Translations under genes and position numbers: made by a program
In this document: positions 27,755-36,447 of the stretch, piece after piece
Layout of the letters: the number at the start of each line of letters is the position of its first letter
How positions within the stretch are numbered: position 1 is the stretch's first letter
From: Bacteroidales bacterium UBA1309
GTDB lineage: Bacteria; Bacteroidota; Bacteroidia; Bacteroidales; Dysgonomonadaceae
Assembly: GCA_002307185.1 (NCBI GenBank)
Contig: DBTT01000053.1
Span: forward strand, 1-64,000
DNA: 64,000 nt
Direction: 5' to 3'
Notes under the pieces: generated by a model
Database searches by the model: none
Told to the model about the DNA's origin: nothing
What the model saw: the letters and a program-made list of their open reading frames with translations, nothing else

Positions 27755-29026
27755 ATGTTAGATAAAGCAGAGCGCTTGAGAATTATAGAATTGCTTCATA
27801 AGGAAGTGATCCCTGCGGTTGGTTGCACCGAACCGGCTGCCGTGGCACTGGCTGTGGCACGTGCCAAAGAATTATTGGCTGGTGTGCCTGAATCCATACA
27901 TATACAATTGAGTGCCAATATGCTTAAAAACGCAATGGGAGTAGGCATTCCCGGTACAGGCATGGTGGGGCTTCCTATTGCTATCGCGATGGGTGCTTTG
28001 GTTGGGAAATCAGAATACGGGCTCGAAGTCTTGCGAGATATTTCTCCCGAAAGTCTGGAAATTGGAAAATCGATGGTGAAGTCGGATTGTATCACGATTC
28101 GATTAAAAGAAAATATTGAAGAAAAACTATTTATAGAGGTAAAGGCAAAACTGGACGGACATGTTGCCACTGTTATTATAAGTAAGGAACATGACCGCTT
28201 TTCTCATCTGGAACTTGATGGGGAGGTTTTGCTGCATATAGAAGATTTGGCCCAATCAGATTCTACAGAAAATAGCAGCGAACTTTCTTTTGGAAAAGTG
28301 TGTGAATTTGCTTTGGAGTCGCCTATAGATGAGATTTCATTTATCAAACAATCGGGTGAACTAAATAAAGCGGCAGCCGTGCAATCGATGAAGGGTAGAT
28401 ATGGCCATTCTGTTTCCTTGACTTTGGCAAACGGGATGCTCGGAAATAATGTTTTCACAAAAATGATGTCTGTCACAGCAGCAGCATGCGATGCGCGCAT
28501 GGGCGGAGCCATGTTTCCGGTTATGAGCAATTCGGGAAGCGGAAATCAGGGAATTGCAGCCACTTTGCCGGTCACTGTTTTTGCCGAAGAACAAGGCAAG
28601 TCGGAAGAAGAACTGATTCGTGCATTGGCTCTGAGCAATTTGATGACAATTTATATCAAACAGAGCCTCGGGCGGCTTTCCGGCTTATGTGGTGCCATTG
28701 TTGCAACCACCGGTTCGGCGTGCGGTATCACTTACCTGATGGGAGGGACTCGTGAACAGATAGCCTATTCCATCAAAAACATGATTGGAAACATCACCGG
28801 GATGATTTGTGATGGAGCCAAACCCAGTTGCGCACTCAAGGTCTCGAACGGAGTTTCGACGGCTACTTTGTCCGCATTGATGGCAATGGACAACAAGGTG
28901 GTGACCCCTATGGAGGGAATCACGGAAGAAGACGTGGACAAAACGATCCACAATCTCACACGGATTGGGCGTGACGGGATGAATGAAACAGACCGTATGG
29001 TATTGGATATTATGACTCACAAATAA
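27755..29026 (+). CDS. L-cysteine desulfidase / serine dehydratase alpha-like protein (UPF0597)
   Basis: A 423-residue cytoplasmic protein of the SDH-alpha superfamily, UPF0597 group, to which L-cysteine desulfidase (CyuA/YhaM) belongs. VGCTEPAAVALAVA at about 23-36 is the hallmark N-terminal motif. Further Cys residues near the C-terminus (SGLCGAIVATTGSACGI and ICDGAKPSC) fit the [4Fe-4S] cluster ligands of this family, and MKGRYGHSVSL and NSGSGNQGI are conserved. It should release sulfide or ammonia with pyruvate from cysteine or serine; the substrate is uncertain. dsbD follows after 23 bases. Confidence 0.88.
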   Translation: MLDKAERLRIIELLHKEVIPAVGCTEPAAVALAVARAKELLAGVPESIHIQLSANMLKNAMGVGIPGTGMVGLPIAIAMGALVGKSEYGLEVLRDISPESLEIGKSMVKSDCITIRLKENIEEKLFIEVKAKLDGHVATVIISKEHDRFSHLELDGEVLLHIEDLAQSDSTENSSELSFGKVCEFALESPIDEISFIKQSGELNKAAAVQSMKGRYGHSVSLTLANGMLGNNVFTKMMSVTAAACDARMGGAMFPVMSNSGSGNQGIAATLPVTVFAEEQGKSEEELIRALALSNLMTIYIKQSLGRLSGLCGAIVATTGSACGITYLMGGTREQIAYSIKNMIGNITGMICDGAKPSCALKVSNGVSTATLSALMAMDNKVVTPMEGITEEDVDKTIHNLTRIGRDGMNETDRMVLDIMTHK

Positions 29027-29049
29027 TCACAAATTTTTTATTAAGCAAA

Positions 29050-31125
29050 ATGATCAGGAAGATTCTCGTGATGTTGCTTTTGGTGACATCGGTTGTGTGC
29101 AACGCACAAATTCAAAATCCCGTCAAATGGAGCTTTGCAAGTCGTAGCACCGGAGTAGGTGAGGCCGAACTCGTCCTAACGGCCACGATCGAAAACGGTT
29201 GGCATCTTTACTCCCAATTCATCGCAGAAGGTGGCCCTGTGCCAACTTCGTTCAAGTTCGAGAAATCGGCTGATTATGAACTGGTAGGTAAAGTGAAAGA
29301 AACTTCAACCGTTATCAAGGCTTTCGAAAAGGCTTTCAACATGGACATCGCCTATTTTGCGAACAAGGCGGTTTTCGTGCAGAAAATCAAGTTGAAAAAG
29401 TCGCAAGTGGCAGTGAAAGGATCAGTGGAGTTCATGGTGTGCAACGACGAACAATGTTTGCCGCCGGACGAACATCCCTTCACTATTTCGCTGAAGGATG
29501 ATAAAGTGGCAGCCGCTGCAACCGAAAACGCCACTACAAGTCCTGTCGCAACAGCAGCCAAAGCGGATTCTGCAGCAACTGCTTCTGCGGCTTTGGATTC
29601 GGTAAGTCCGGACACGGCTAAGGCAAGTGTTGCCGATACCACCAAGGTGGCTTCCACAACATCCCAAAAATCCCAAGGAGACAAAATGTCTCTTTGGGCT
29701 ATTTTTTTGGCTGGATTGGGTGGCGGATTTGCTGCGTTCTTTATGCCCTGTATTTTCCCGATGGTGCCTTTCACAGTGAGTTTCTTTACCAAAAAATCAT
29801 CTAATAGAAGCCAGGGTATTATTAAAGCATTGATTTATGCTTTCTCCATCATTGTGATTTATGTGGGCTTGGGACTTTTGATTACGATTCTTTTTGGATC
29901 AGACGCATTGAATGCATTGTCAACGAATGGGATTTTTAATTTCGCATTTTTCTTGTTGTTGGTTGTCTTTGCTGCTTCATTTTTGGGAGCGTTTGAAATA
30001 ACTTTGCCTTCGAAATGGGTGAACAAAGCCGATCAGAACTCTGAAAAGGGCGGTTTACTCGGCATATTCTTCATGGCTGCAACTTTAGCTTTGGTTTCAT
30101 TTTCTTGTACCGGGCCAATAATCGGGACACTCCTTTTTCAGGCTGCGGCGTTGGGACAATATACGGGTCCTGCGATCGGTATGCTGGGATTCGCTATAGC
30201 TTTAGCCTTGCCTTTTACGTTGTTTGCCATGTTCCCATCTTGGTTGAAATCGATGCCAAAATCGGGCGGTTGGCTCAACAGCATCAAGGTGGTTCTCGGC
30301 TTCTTAGAATTGGCTTTGGCACTCAAATTCTTATCAAACGTCGATTTGGCCTACCACTGGAATTGGTTCGACCGTGAAATATTTTTGGTGTTGTGGATTG
30401 TGATTTTTGGAATGCTCGGATTCTACTTGCTTGGCAAATTGCGCTTTCCGCACGATAGCGAAGTGAAGACGATTTCCGTTTTCCGCTTATTCCTGGCAAT
30501 CATCACCCTATCGTTTACCATGTATATGATTCCCGGCTTGTGGGGAGCACCGTTGCGCTCGATAGCTGCATTCTTGCCGCCTCCCCAAACTCAAGATTTC
30601 GATTTATATACAAGTACATTGGGTGCAGGTTCCGGTGGAGCGCACAAAGCACGCAAGTACAGCGACAAATTTCATGCTCCGTTAAACTTGGATGCCTATT
30701 TCGACTACGACGAAGGAATGGCTTATGCCAAAGAAGTGGGAAAACCAGTCATGATTGACTTCACGGGGCATGCCTGTGTCAATTGCCGCAAGATGGAAAA
30801 CGATGTGTGGCCCAATAAAAAGGTATTGGATATTATCGATAAAGACTATGTGTTGATCCAGCTCTTTGTGGATGACAAGACTGATTTGGATAAAAGCGAA
30901 CAATATGTTTCCAAATTCAGTGGGAAAAATATCCATACAATTGGGAACAAATGGAGCGATTTCCAAGCTTCTAAATACAGCGCCAACTCGCAGCCCTATT
31001 ATGTCTTGCTCGACAATTCGGGTAACTTGCTGGTGAAACCACAAGGCGCCAACTACAATGTGGACGAATTTGCCGCTTACTTGAAGTCGGGAGCGGATGC
31101 GTATAAGAAACAGACTAAAGATTGA
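29050..31125 (+). CDS. dsbD: Thiol:disulfide interchange protein DsbD
   Basis: A 691-residue inner-membrane protein that carries reducing power from cytoplasmic thioredoxin to the periplasm. Order: signal peptide (1-20), a periplasmic N-terminal alpha-like domain (about 25-155), an Ala/Thr/Ser-rich linker of low complexity (about 155-215), eight or so membrane helices (about 215-500; MPCIFPMVPF and SFSCTGPIIGT carry the paired Cys), and a C-terminal thioredoxin domain with HACVNCRK (Cys576, Cys579). Its last 11 bases overlap the end of the convergent barrel gene. It may serve the TlpA-like protein upstream. Confidence 0.94.
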   Translation: MIRKILVMLLLVTSVVCNAQIQNPVKWSFASRSTGVGEAELVLTATIENGWHLYSQFIAEGGPVPTSFKFEKSADYELVGKVKETSTVIKAFEKAFNMDIAYFANKAVFVQKIKLKKSQVAVKGSVEFMVCNDEQCLPPDEHPFTISLKDDKVAAAATENATTSPVATAAKADSAATASAALDSVSPDTAKASVADTTKVASTTSQKSQGDKMSLWAIFLAGLGGGFAAFFMPCIFPMVPFTVSFFTKKSSNRSQGIIKALIYAFSIIVIYVGLGLLITILFGSDALNALSTNGIFNFAFFLLLVVFAASFLGAFEITLPSKWVNKADQNSEKGGLLGIFFMAATLALVSFSCTGPIIGTLLFQAAALGQYTGPAIGMLGFAIALALPFTLFAMFPSWLKSMPKSGGWLNSIKVVLGFLELALALKFLSNVDLAYHWNWFDREIFLVLWIVIFGMLGFYLLGKLRFPHDSEVKTISVFRLFLAIITLSFTMYMIPGLWGAPLRSIAAFLPPPQTQDFDLYTSTLGAGSGGAHKARKYSDKFHAPLNLDAYFDYDEGMAYAKEVGKPVMIDFTGHACVNCRKMENDVWPNKKVLDIIDKDYVLIQLFVDDKTDLDKSEQYVSKFSGKNIHTIGNKWSDFQASKYSANSQPYYVLLDNSGNLLVKPQGANYNVDEFAAYLKSGADAYKKQTKD

Positions 31126-33778
31126 ATGAATATTTTAGTAAGATCTGCCGTTGATGCAGATACGAGAGATTATATGTTTGCGAATAGGAGCTAATGCTGT
31201 ATTTCTCGTATTTCGCTTCATTAAACAGATTGTTTACAATTAGCTGTATTTCGTTTCTTTTCAGGTGAAAAGAGCAGGTGAAATCGGAATAAAACGTTGT
31301 TTTATAGTCTGTGTTGTTGTGATACAGCTCGTTTCCCCATGAAAATGTGATTTTTGGGTTGGGCATAAAATTCAGGCTTAAATCATAGATTTCACTTCTC
31401 ACTATCGGATATCTTGCGGCTGAAGGTGTTGTTCTTTGTAGTTGTTGAAAAAGCATTTTGACATTTCCTTCCAAGTTAAATGTCCGAATCGGAGATAAGG
31501 TTAAAGAAGTGTTTACCGAGTTGATTTTAGTCCTGTAATGGCTTTGAATATCAAATAAATTTTGCGTGAATTCGCTACGCATAAAGTTGTGCTTCAGCGA
31601 AATAACGGAACTCCAAAAGGGCAAAGTCTTGCTTAGGCGAATATTGGTCATATAATTGTTGTTTGCCGTGTTTGCCTTTTTGGAACTGTTTTTTTGCATG
31701 ATTCCATCGAATGCCGTATGGGCCAGGCTGTTTTGAAATTTCCGTGAAAAACTGCCGGACAAGTTGATAAACAGGCCTTTGATCGGTTGTTTGTATGAAA
31801 GGTTGAATGAATTTCCGAATACGGCATTCCAAGAAGGTTTGTTTTCGTATTTTGAAATTGACCGGTAGGAATTCAGTATATATCCGGTGTATAAATTGCG
31901 GATATCGGAATAGTTTTTATTGAAAGAAGAACTTATGCCGAATTCCCAATAAGCATTTATATCGTAATAGAGTGAGAATGCAGGTTCGAACAGCAATCGT
32001 GTCGATTTCTCCGTTTGATTCCGAAACATGTCGTTACAATGTAAATTTAGGAGTGTTGATTTCAGGGACAACGAAATTTTCAGGTATTCCCGTTGGTATC
32101 TGATTGTCGGGGACAGATACACGGACAAATTTGTATATTGAATTTTGTTGGATAGCGAGTCGGTGAAACTGTCGAGTAAAGCGGATGTGCTTGCATCCGT
32201 TGATGATTCCAAAAGCTGGTTTTTCAAGTCAATACCCAAATCCGAATCCATGCCGAACATAAAGAGCGAATGCGAAAAAGACGTGAACGAATGTGAGTTA
32301 AACGAGTTGATGGTTACGTTTTGCACCATCGGCTTGTCTTCAGTGCTGTCTCCTGATAGTCCGCTATATAATCCCGGCAAAACGATGATTTGCTGGGGCA
32401 ATCGATCGAAGGAGCTCACGGTGGAAAATTTAAACGCTTTGTCTTGATTGATGCGATGCACCAAGCTGAAGTCATTGGAAAAAGTATATCTGTCAAGATT
32501 CATTTTTTGCCAGATGCTGTCGCTTCCGCTGATTTCGCCGTTGTCTGTTTCGAGATCAGCACTGAAGTTTACCGTATTTTTGATATAATCTTTTTTCCCA
32601 TTAAGCTCATAAGTGATACGGCAGTCTACTTGATTGTGGTAGTTTTTTACGTTTGCATTTTCAATGACGGAAATAGTATCATTTGGCAAGAGGTAAGCGA
32701 CCGATGAGGCGGATCTTTGTGTCTCTTTTTCGTGCAGGTAACTTGCTTGCATCCGCAGAAGACTGTTCTTCGAGAGTTTTGCAAGCGTGTTTTGTGATAC
32801 AAAATGTGCATCGTTGAAAAGCCACCGTTGTTTTTTGAACGAAAACGAACTACTTGCCGATAAGGGAGAGAAAAGGCTTGACATATCGTCGGATGTTGCA
32901 TTTCCGGTGATGGAAACGCCGGTCTTAAAATCGGTCAAATCTTCTTTGATGTCGGTGCCTGTGTTTGCATTTTTGTATAAACTGACATTTTGTACTTTGT
33001 TTTTGAAGAGCAGAGCAATCAGTCGGTTTTCCCAAATTGCTTTGGGTTGGTTGGATTTGCGTTCGGCTCCCAGGCCGATATCGGCAATTCCTACCAACTT
33101 TCCTTTGGCAGCATCCTCCAGTACTAAATTCAAGGTTGCCCTGTCTGAAAACTTAATACCTTGTAAGGCATTGACCGGTTGATGCTTTTCCAATATTTGG
33201 ACGGTTTTGACTGATTTGGCAGCCAAATTGTTTGATATCAAATTGTAGCGGCCGTCAGTCACATCCATGTTTTCCACATAGAATTTGTTGATAGCCTTGC
33301 CTTCGTATTTGATTTGTCCGTTGTCGTCCACTTCTATGCCTGGCAGGCGTTTCAATACATCCCGAATACTTCTGTCCTGGCCTAAGCGAAAGGCCGAAAC
33401 AGCATAATTTAGCGTATCACCCGATTGTTTGATGGATTCGAACTTGACTTTCACTTCCTTGAGCTTGATGTCTGCTTTGGAAAGTGCAATTTGCGTATTG
33501 TTTTTGTAGTTGGAGAGTACGATTTTTTGTGCTTGGTAGCCCAGACAACTGATGTAAATGTATTTTGCTTCTTTGCTGTTTTTGCATTCCAGTGTAAATG
33601 TCCCTTTTTCATCCGTGGCAGTGTATGAAAGCGTCATGTTGTCGGCATCCGTAATGCTGACGGAGACAATGTCAAGCGGTTGATTATTTGCTGCATCCAC
33701 TACTTTGCCCGTATATGTTTGCGCCTGCAAGCAAACGGATAGAGCCGAAAACAGCAGAAGAACGAGGGTTTGTTTCAC
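31115..33778 (-). CDS. Outer-membrane beta-barrel protein paired with GLPGLI protein
   Basis: An 887-residue outer-membrane protein. A signal peptide (1-19, ending LQAQ) is followed by a CarboxypepD_reg-like domain (about 21-100, TGKVVDAANNQPLDIVSVSI), a plug-like region (about 110-215, RDVLKRLPGIEVDDNG, NKFYVENMDVTDGRYNLIS), and a long barrel of the OMP_b-brl_3 type. It lacks an evident TonB box, so TonB dependence is not shown. Its GTG start directly abuts the TAA of the upstream GLPGLI gene (TAAGTG), indicating translational coupling. Such barrel/GLPGLI pairs recur in Bacteroidota but have no established role. Confidence 0.85.
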   Translation of the reverse strand: MKQTLVLLLFSALSVCLQAQTYTGKVVDAANNQPLDIVSVSITDADNMTLSYTATDEKGTFTLECKNSKEAKYIYISCLGYQAQKIVLSNYKNNTQIALSKADIKLKEVKVKFESIKQSGDTLNYAVSAFRLGQDRSIRDVLKRLPGIEVDDNGQIKYEGKAINKFYVENMDVTDGRYNLISNNLAAKSVKTVQILEKHQPVNALQGIKFSDRATLNLVLEDAAKGKLVGIADIGLGAERKSNQPKAIWENRLIALLFKNKVQNVSLYKNANTGTDIKEDLTDFKTGVSITGNATSDDMSSLFSPLSASSSFSFKKQRWLFNDAHFVSQNTLAKLSKNSLLRMQASYLHEKETQRSASSVAYLLPNDTISVIENANVKNYHNQVDCRITYELNGKKDYIKNTVNFSADLETDNGEISGSDSIWQKMNLDRYTFSNDFSLVHRINQDKAFKFSTVSSFDRLPQQIIVLPGLYSGLSGDSTEDKPMVQNVTINSFNSHSFTSFSHSLFMFGMDSDLGIDLKNQLLESSTDASTSALLDSFTDSLSNKIQYTNLSVYLSPTIRYQREYLKISLSLKSTLLNLHCNDMFRNQTEKSTRLLFEPAFSLYYDINAYWEFGISSSFNKNYSDIRNLYTGYILNSYRSISKYENKPSWNAVFGNSFNLSYKQPIKGLFINLSGSFSRKFQNSLAHTAFDGIMQKNSSKKANTANNNYMTNIRLSKTLPFWSSVISLKHNFMRSEFTQNLFDIQSHYRTKINSVNTSLTLSPIRTFNLEGNVKMLFQQLQRTTPSAARYPIVRSEIYDLSLNFMPNPKITFSWGNELYHNNTDYKTTFYSDFTCSFHLKRNEIQLIVNNLFNEAKYEKYSISSYSQTYNLSYLHQRQILLKYSFNL

Positions 33779-34588
33779 TTATTTTTCGTCTATTTCAATA
33801 TTAATGTACTTATTGCTTTTGGGAGTGATTTTCTTTCCGGATGAATCTGTTAATACTATTTTCATTGTGGATGAATTGGTAAGTGCTGCAATTAGGTTTT
33901 CTTCAATTCTATTTTTTTCTTTCATGTATTCGCCTCTTGAACAATTGATATATTGCTTTTCTCTTATAGAAATGTTTCTTTCTGTAGTGTTTTTAATTCC
34001 AATGGCAACGAAGCGATATAAAGAATCACTGTCATAAGCTTCTAAAATTAACCCAGGCAATCCCCACAGTTTCCAAGGACCTTCCTGAACAGGAATGTTT
34101 GTTGTGTACCATGCCGTCCATATGCGTCCTCTAAAATGTGCCGTAGCTTTTTGACAGGTATTGCCTATGATCTCTTTGCTTGCTTTTTCGATTTTCCACA
34201 AGGGCTTCTCCAAATCTTCAGTGTATTTACCGTAATCGTTATGGATTAACCAATCTGTAAAAGTGAGTTTGCCTTTTTTGGGGAGATTTTTATAGATTCT
34301 AAAATAAATATAGCCAGGTGAAAGTTTTCTTCTTTCTTGCAATATTCTATCATTGGAAGCTCCCTCTTTTTGCATTTTGATAGTCAAGGCATCTATTTTG
34401 TCTTTAAAAACACTATAAAATTCGGAACAACCGCTACTGATATTCAAAACTGTTTGATCGCCATACATACTGCGAGGGTTCGCAGCATTTCTTGTGAAAT
34501 CGGTGTGATAAATTACTTCCAAATTTTGAGAAAGAATTGTCTGGAAAGCGACGAAAAGAATAGTGAAGATAAATAACTGTTTTTTCAT
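33779..34588 (-). CDS. GLPGLI family protein 1
   Basis: A 269-residue exported protein: signal peptide (1-20, ending TILSQ), then YHTDFTRNAANPRS, and the family signature WKLWGLPGLILEAYDSDS at about 176-193. The sequence between, ATAHFRGRIWTAWYTTNIPVQEGPW, is also conserved. GLPGLI proteins (TIGR01200) are Bacteroidota-specific, of unknown function and often beside a large outer-membrane barrel, as here. It ends ...KYINIEIDEK, directly before the barrel gene. A paralogue lies upstream at 34989-35783. A small two-Cys peptide gene precedes each copy. The expected location is periplasm or cell surface. Confidence 0.88.
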   Translation of the reverse strand: MKKQLFIFTILFVAFQTILSQNLEVIYHTDFTRNAANPRSMYGDQTVLNISSGCSEFYSVFKDKIDALTIKMQKEGASNDRILQERRKLSPGYIYFRIYKNLPKKGKLTFTDWLIHNDYGKYTEDLEKPLWKIEKASKEIIGNTCQKATAHFRGRIWTAWYTTNIPVQEGPWKLWGLPGLILEAYDSDSLYRFVAIGIKNTTERNISIREKQYINCSRGEYMKEKNRIEENLIAALTNSSTMKIVLTDSSGKKITPKSNKYINIEIDEK

Positions 34589-34646
34589 TTTGGTATCTTA
34601 TAATAATGTGTCTAAAAGTAGTTTTTAGACACATTTCGTTTAATCT

Positions 34647-34838
34647 CTAACAATAAGCTTCGATAAGATATAATGCAACCTCATCCATATCTTCCATAGA
34701 CACGTCTTCATTTCCATCTTCATACGTAACGTGTGCATTAACATAGCTTCCATCGCCACAATTTACTACGATGTCTGCTGCGGAAATCATTCCTGATAGA
34801 ATTAACGCACAAAATAATACGGATAATTTCTTTTTCAT
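34647..34838 (-). CDS. Small exported two-cysteine peptide 1
   Basis: A 63-residue precursor. MKKKLSVLFCALILSGMISA looks like a Sec signal peptide (cleavage after ISA near 20), leaving an acidic product of about 43 residues that begins ADIVVNCGDGSYVN and ends at the Cys of EAYC. The two mature cysteines, in VVNCG and at the extreme C-terminus, are conserved in peptide 2 (35849-36061). It lies 58 bases upstream of GLPGLI-1, in the same direction and behind its own promoter. I do not recognise the family. A disulfide joining the two cysteines, or attachment through them, is only an inference. Confidence 0.68.
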   Translation of the reverse strand: MKKKLSVLFCALILSGMISAADIVVNCGDGSYVNAHVTYEDGNEDVSMEDMDEVALYLIEAYC

Positions 34839-34881
34839 AAGGCTTTAATTTAAAAGTGTTTTTACAAAAGGATATCAATGA

Positions 34882-34911
34882 CAAATATATATATATATTA
34901 CAAAATGCAAA
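34882..34911 (-). promoter_or_regulatory. Promoter of the peptide-GLPGLI-barrel operon
   Basis: On the minus strand TTTG (34908-34911), 18 bases, then TATATTTG (34882-34889). It sits 43 bases upstream of the peptide 1 ATG. The -7 box lies in a TA repeat of about 10 units, so slippage there could change promoter spacing. Confidence 0.6.
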
Positions 34912-34977
34912 TAAATAGTTGTTATTGTTAAAAAAAAAGAACAGATTGTAATTTTTGAGATTGCTTTGGTGTTATTT

Positions 34978-35783
34978 TTATTTTTCGTCTATTTCGACGT
35001 CAATGTACTTGAGTTTTTTTGGTATAATTGTTTTGCCTGATTCATCGGGATGGTTATTCCTGCATCTTTAGTACTGTTAAGTGCCGCAATTGGATTTTCT
35101 TCAAAGTTGTTTTTTTGTTTCATATATTCATCTCTTGAACAATTGATATACTGTTTTTGGTTTAAAACTATCTTATTTGTTGTTGTATTTTTGATTCCGA
35201 TAGCGACGAAGCGATATAACGAATCAGTGTCATAAGCTTCTAAAATCAAGCCGGGTAACCCCCATAATTTCCATGGATCTTCCTGAACAGGAATGCTTGT
35301 TGTGTACCATGCAGTCCAAGTGCGTCCTCTAAAATGTGTGGTTGCTTTTTGGCATGTGTAACCTATAATTTCTTTTGTTTCTTTTTTAGTCATCCATTGA
35401 GGTTTTTCCATTGGCTCGATGTATTTATAATTGTTACTCATAAATCTATCGGTAAAAGTCAATTGGTTTTTTTGAGGAAGATTTTTATATACTTTGAAGA
35501 AAATAGAACTTGGCGCATAATTGCTTTTTTCTTTCAGATATTCGTCATAAGAAGCACCCTTCTTTTCCATTTCAGTAACTAAGGCATTTAGTTTTTCTCT
35601 GAAAATGCTGTAAAATTCAGAAGTGTTGCCATTGATGTTCAAAACCAGTTGGTCTCCAGAAATCTTGTTTGGTTTTGCCGCATTTAAAGCGTAATCGGTG
35701 TGGTAGGTAATTGATAAATTTTGGGCGTAACTTGTGAAGAAAATAACAAAAAATAAAGATGCGAAAAAAATACGTGTTTCCAT
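34978..35783 (-). CDS. GLPGLI family protein 2, 3' frameshifted
   Basis: A paralogue of GLPGLI-1 with the same layout: signal peptide (ending SYAQ), YHTDYALNAAKPNK, ATTHFRGRTWTAWYTTSIPVQEDPW and WKLWGLPGLILEAYDTDS. The annotated-type frame stops at 34989 with a C-terminus, QLYQKNSSTLTSK, unlike copy 1. One base out of frame, from about 35048, the DNA encodes DESGKTIIPKKLKYIDVEIDEK-type residues ending at a TAA at 34978-34980, matching the DSSGKKITPK...NIEIDEK end of copy 1. A single-base loss near 35046-35050 therefore altered the last ~20 residues. The signature region is intact, so function may or may not remain. Confidence 0.8.
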
Positions 35784-35848
35784 ATTGAGTTTTATCTAAA
35801 AGGTTTTATTCAATTGAATAAAAACCTTGATTGCAAGAAAATTAAAGT

Positions 35849-36061
35849 TTATTTACAATATCTGTCAATAATCCAAGGTACTACTTTGTGTGAGTCTTCT
35901 ATTGTAACCTCTTCTTTAACATAGATATTGACTGTCTTTCCATTTCCACAGTTAACAACAAGATAGTAAATCTTGTTGTCGTCGCTAGAAGATTCTCCTT
36001 TAATAACGCTCATTCCTGACAAGATTAATACGCACAAAAATGTTGCAATTTTCTTTCTCGT
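35849..36061 (-). pseudogene. Small two-cysteine peptide 2, start codon lost
   Basis: The frame encodes RKKIATFLCVLILSGMSV, a near match to the signal peptide of peptide 1, then an acidic mature part with VVNCGNGKTVN and a C-terminal IIDRYCK. Where peptide 1 has ATG, this copy has ACG (36059-36061), preceded by ATT and a TAA. Initiation would need ACG, ATT (36062-36064) or an internal TTG at 36037 that would cut the signal peptide. It lies 65 bases upstream of GLPGLI-2. I read it as a duplicated peptide gene that has lost its start, though use of a rare start is possible. Confidence 0.65.
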
Positions 36062-36096
36062 AATTTATAAAGTTTGAACGTTAATAATCTCAAGTG

Positions 36097-36104
36097 CAAA
36101 CATA
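36097..36104 (-). promoter_or_regulatory. Candidate -7 box upstream of peptide 2
   Basis: TATGTTTG on the minus strand matches TAnnTTTG and lies 36 bases before the expected start position. The only nearby TTG is 14 bases further up, too close for a normal -33 element. Confidence 0.4.
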
Positions 36105-36189
36105 TCTGTATATGATTGCAAGTTATAGCGTTTTTTGTTAAGAGAATATGAATGTTTGTGTCGGTGCTTTATCTGCTATTTGCTTGGTT

Positions 36190-36424
36190 GTCATTGCTGA
36201 TGGTCTGCCCGTAGTTGAGCTTGTTTTGAGTCACTATCAGATTAATTGGAGGATCTGCCTATGTCGGATTTGCTTGCAAAACCACCTGAACCCGAAGGTT
36301 TCCATTCCTTCGGGCAAAATAGGCGAGTGCATTGTCGGGCTGATTCTTTATAAAATTTGAATATTTGCCAATCAATTTGCAATGGATGTTGATCTGTGCG
36401 TGCTTCCAATAGTAGATGATTCGT
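36190..36424 (-). pseudogene. Deleted, decayed duplicate of part of the TPR gene
   Basis: This stretch is similar base by base to two segments of the TPR gene. Bases 36210-36275 match 37495-37560 (tagttgagcttgttttga versus tagtcgagcttgttttga), and 36300-36424 match 37750-37873 (cgggcaaaataggcgagtgc versus cgggcaaaataggccagcgc). About 180 bases between the two are missing. Numerous substitutions and stops show that it is not translated. Same orientation as the intact gene 1 kb away. Confidence 0.8.
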
Positions 36425-36447
36425 AGAATTGTCTGGTTTTTTTGCTC

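Noticed and set aside
35849..36037. Peptide 2 starting at the internal TTG at 36037
   Set aside because: This start would remove the positive N-terminus of the signal peptide; alignment with peptide 1 puts the original start at 36061.
34647..36061. Toxin-antitoxin or bacteriocin/immunity reading of the peptide-GLPGLI pairs
   Set aside because: The partner is a large exported GLPGLI protein, not a small membrane immunity protein or antitoxin; no leader with a GG cleavage site and no peptidase-transporter is nearby.
36148..36360. 70-codon plus-strand frame starting at 36148
   Set aside because: Most of it coincides with the decayed duplicate of the TPR gene on the minus strand.
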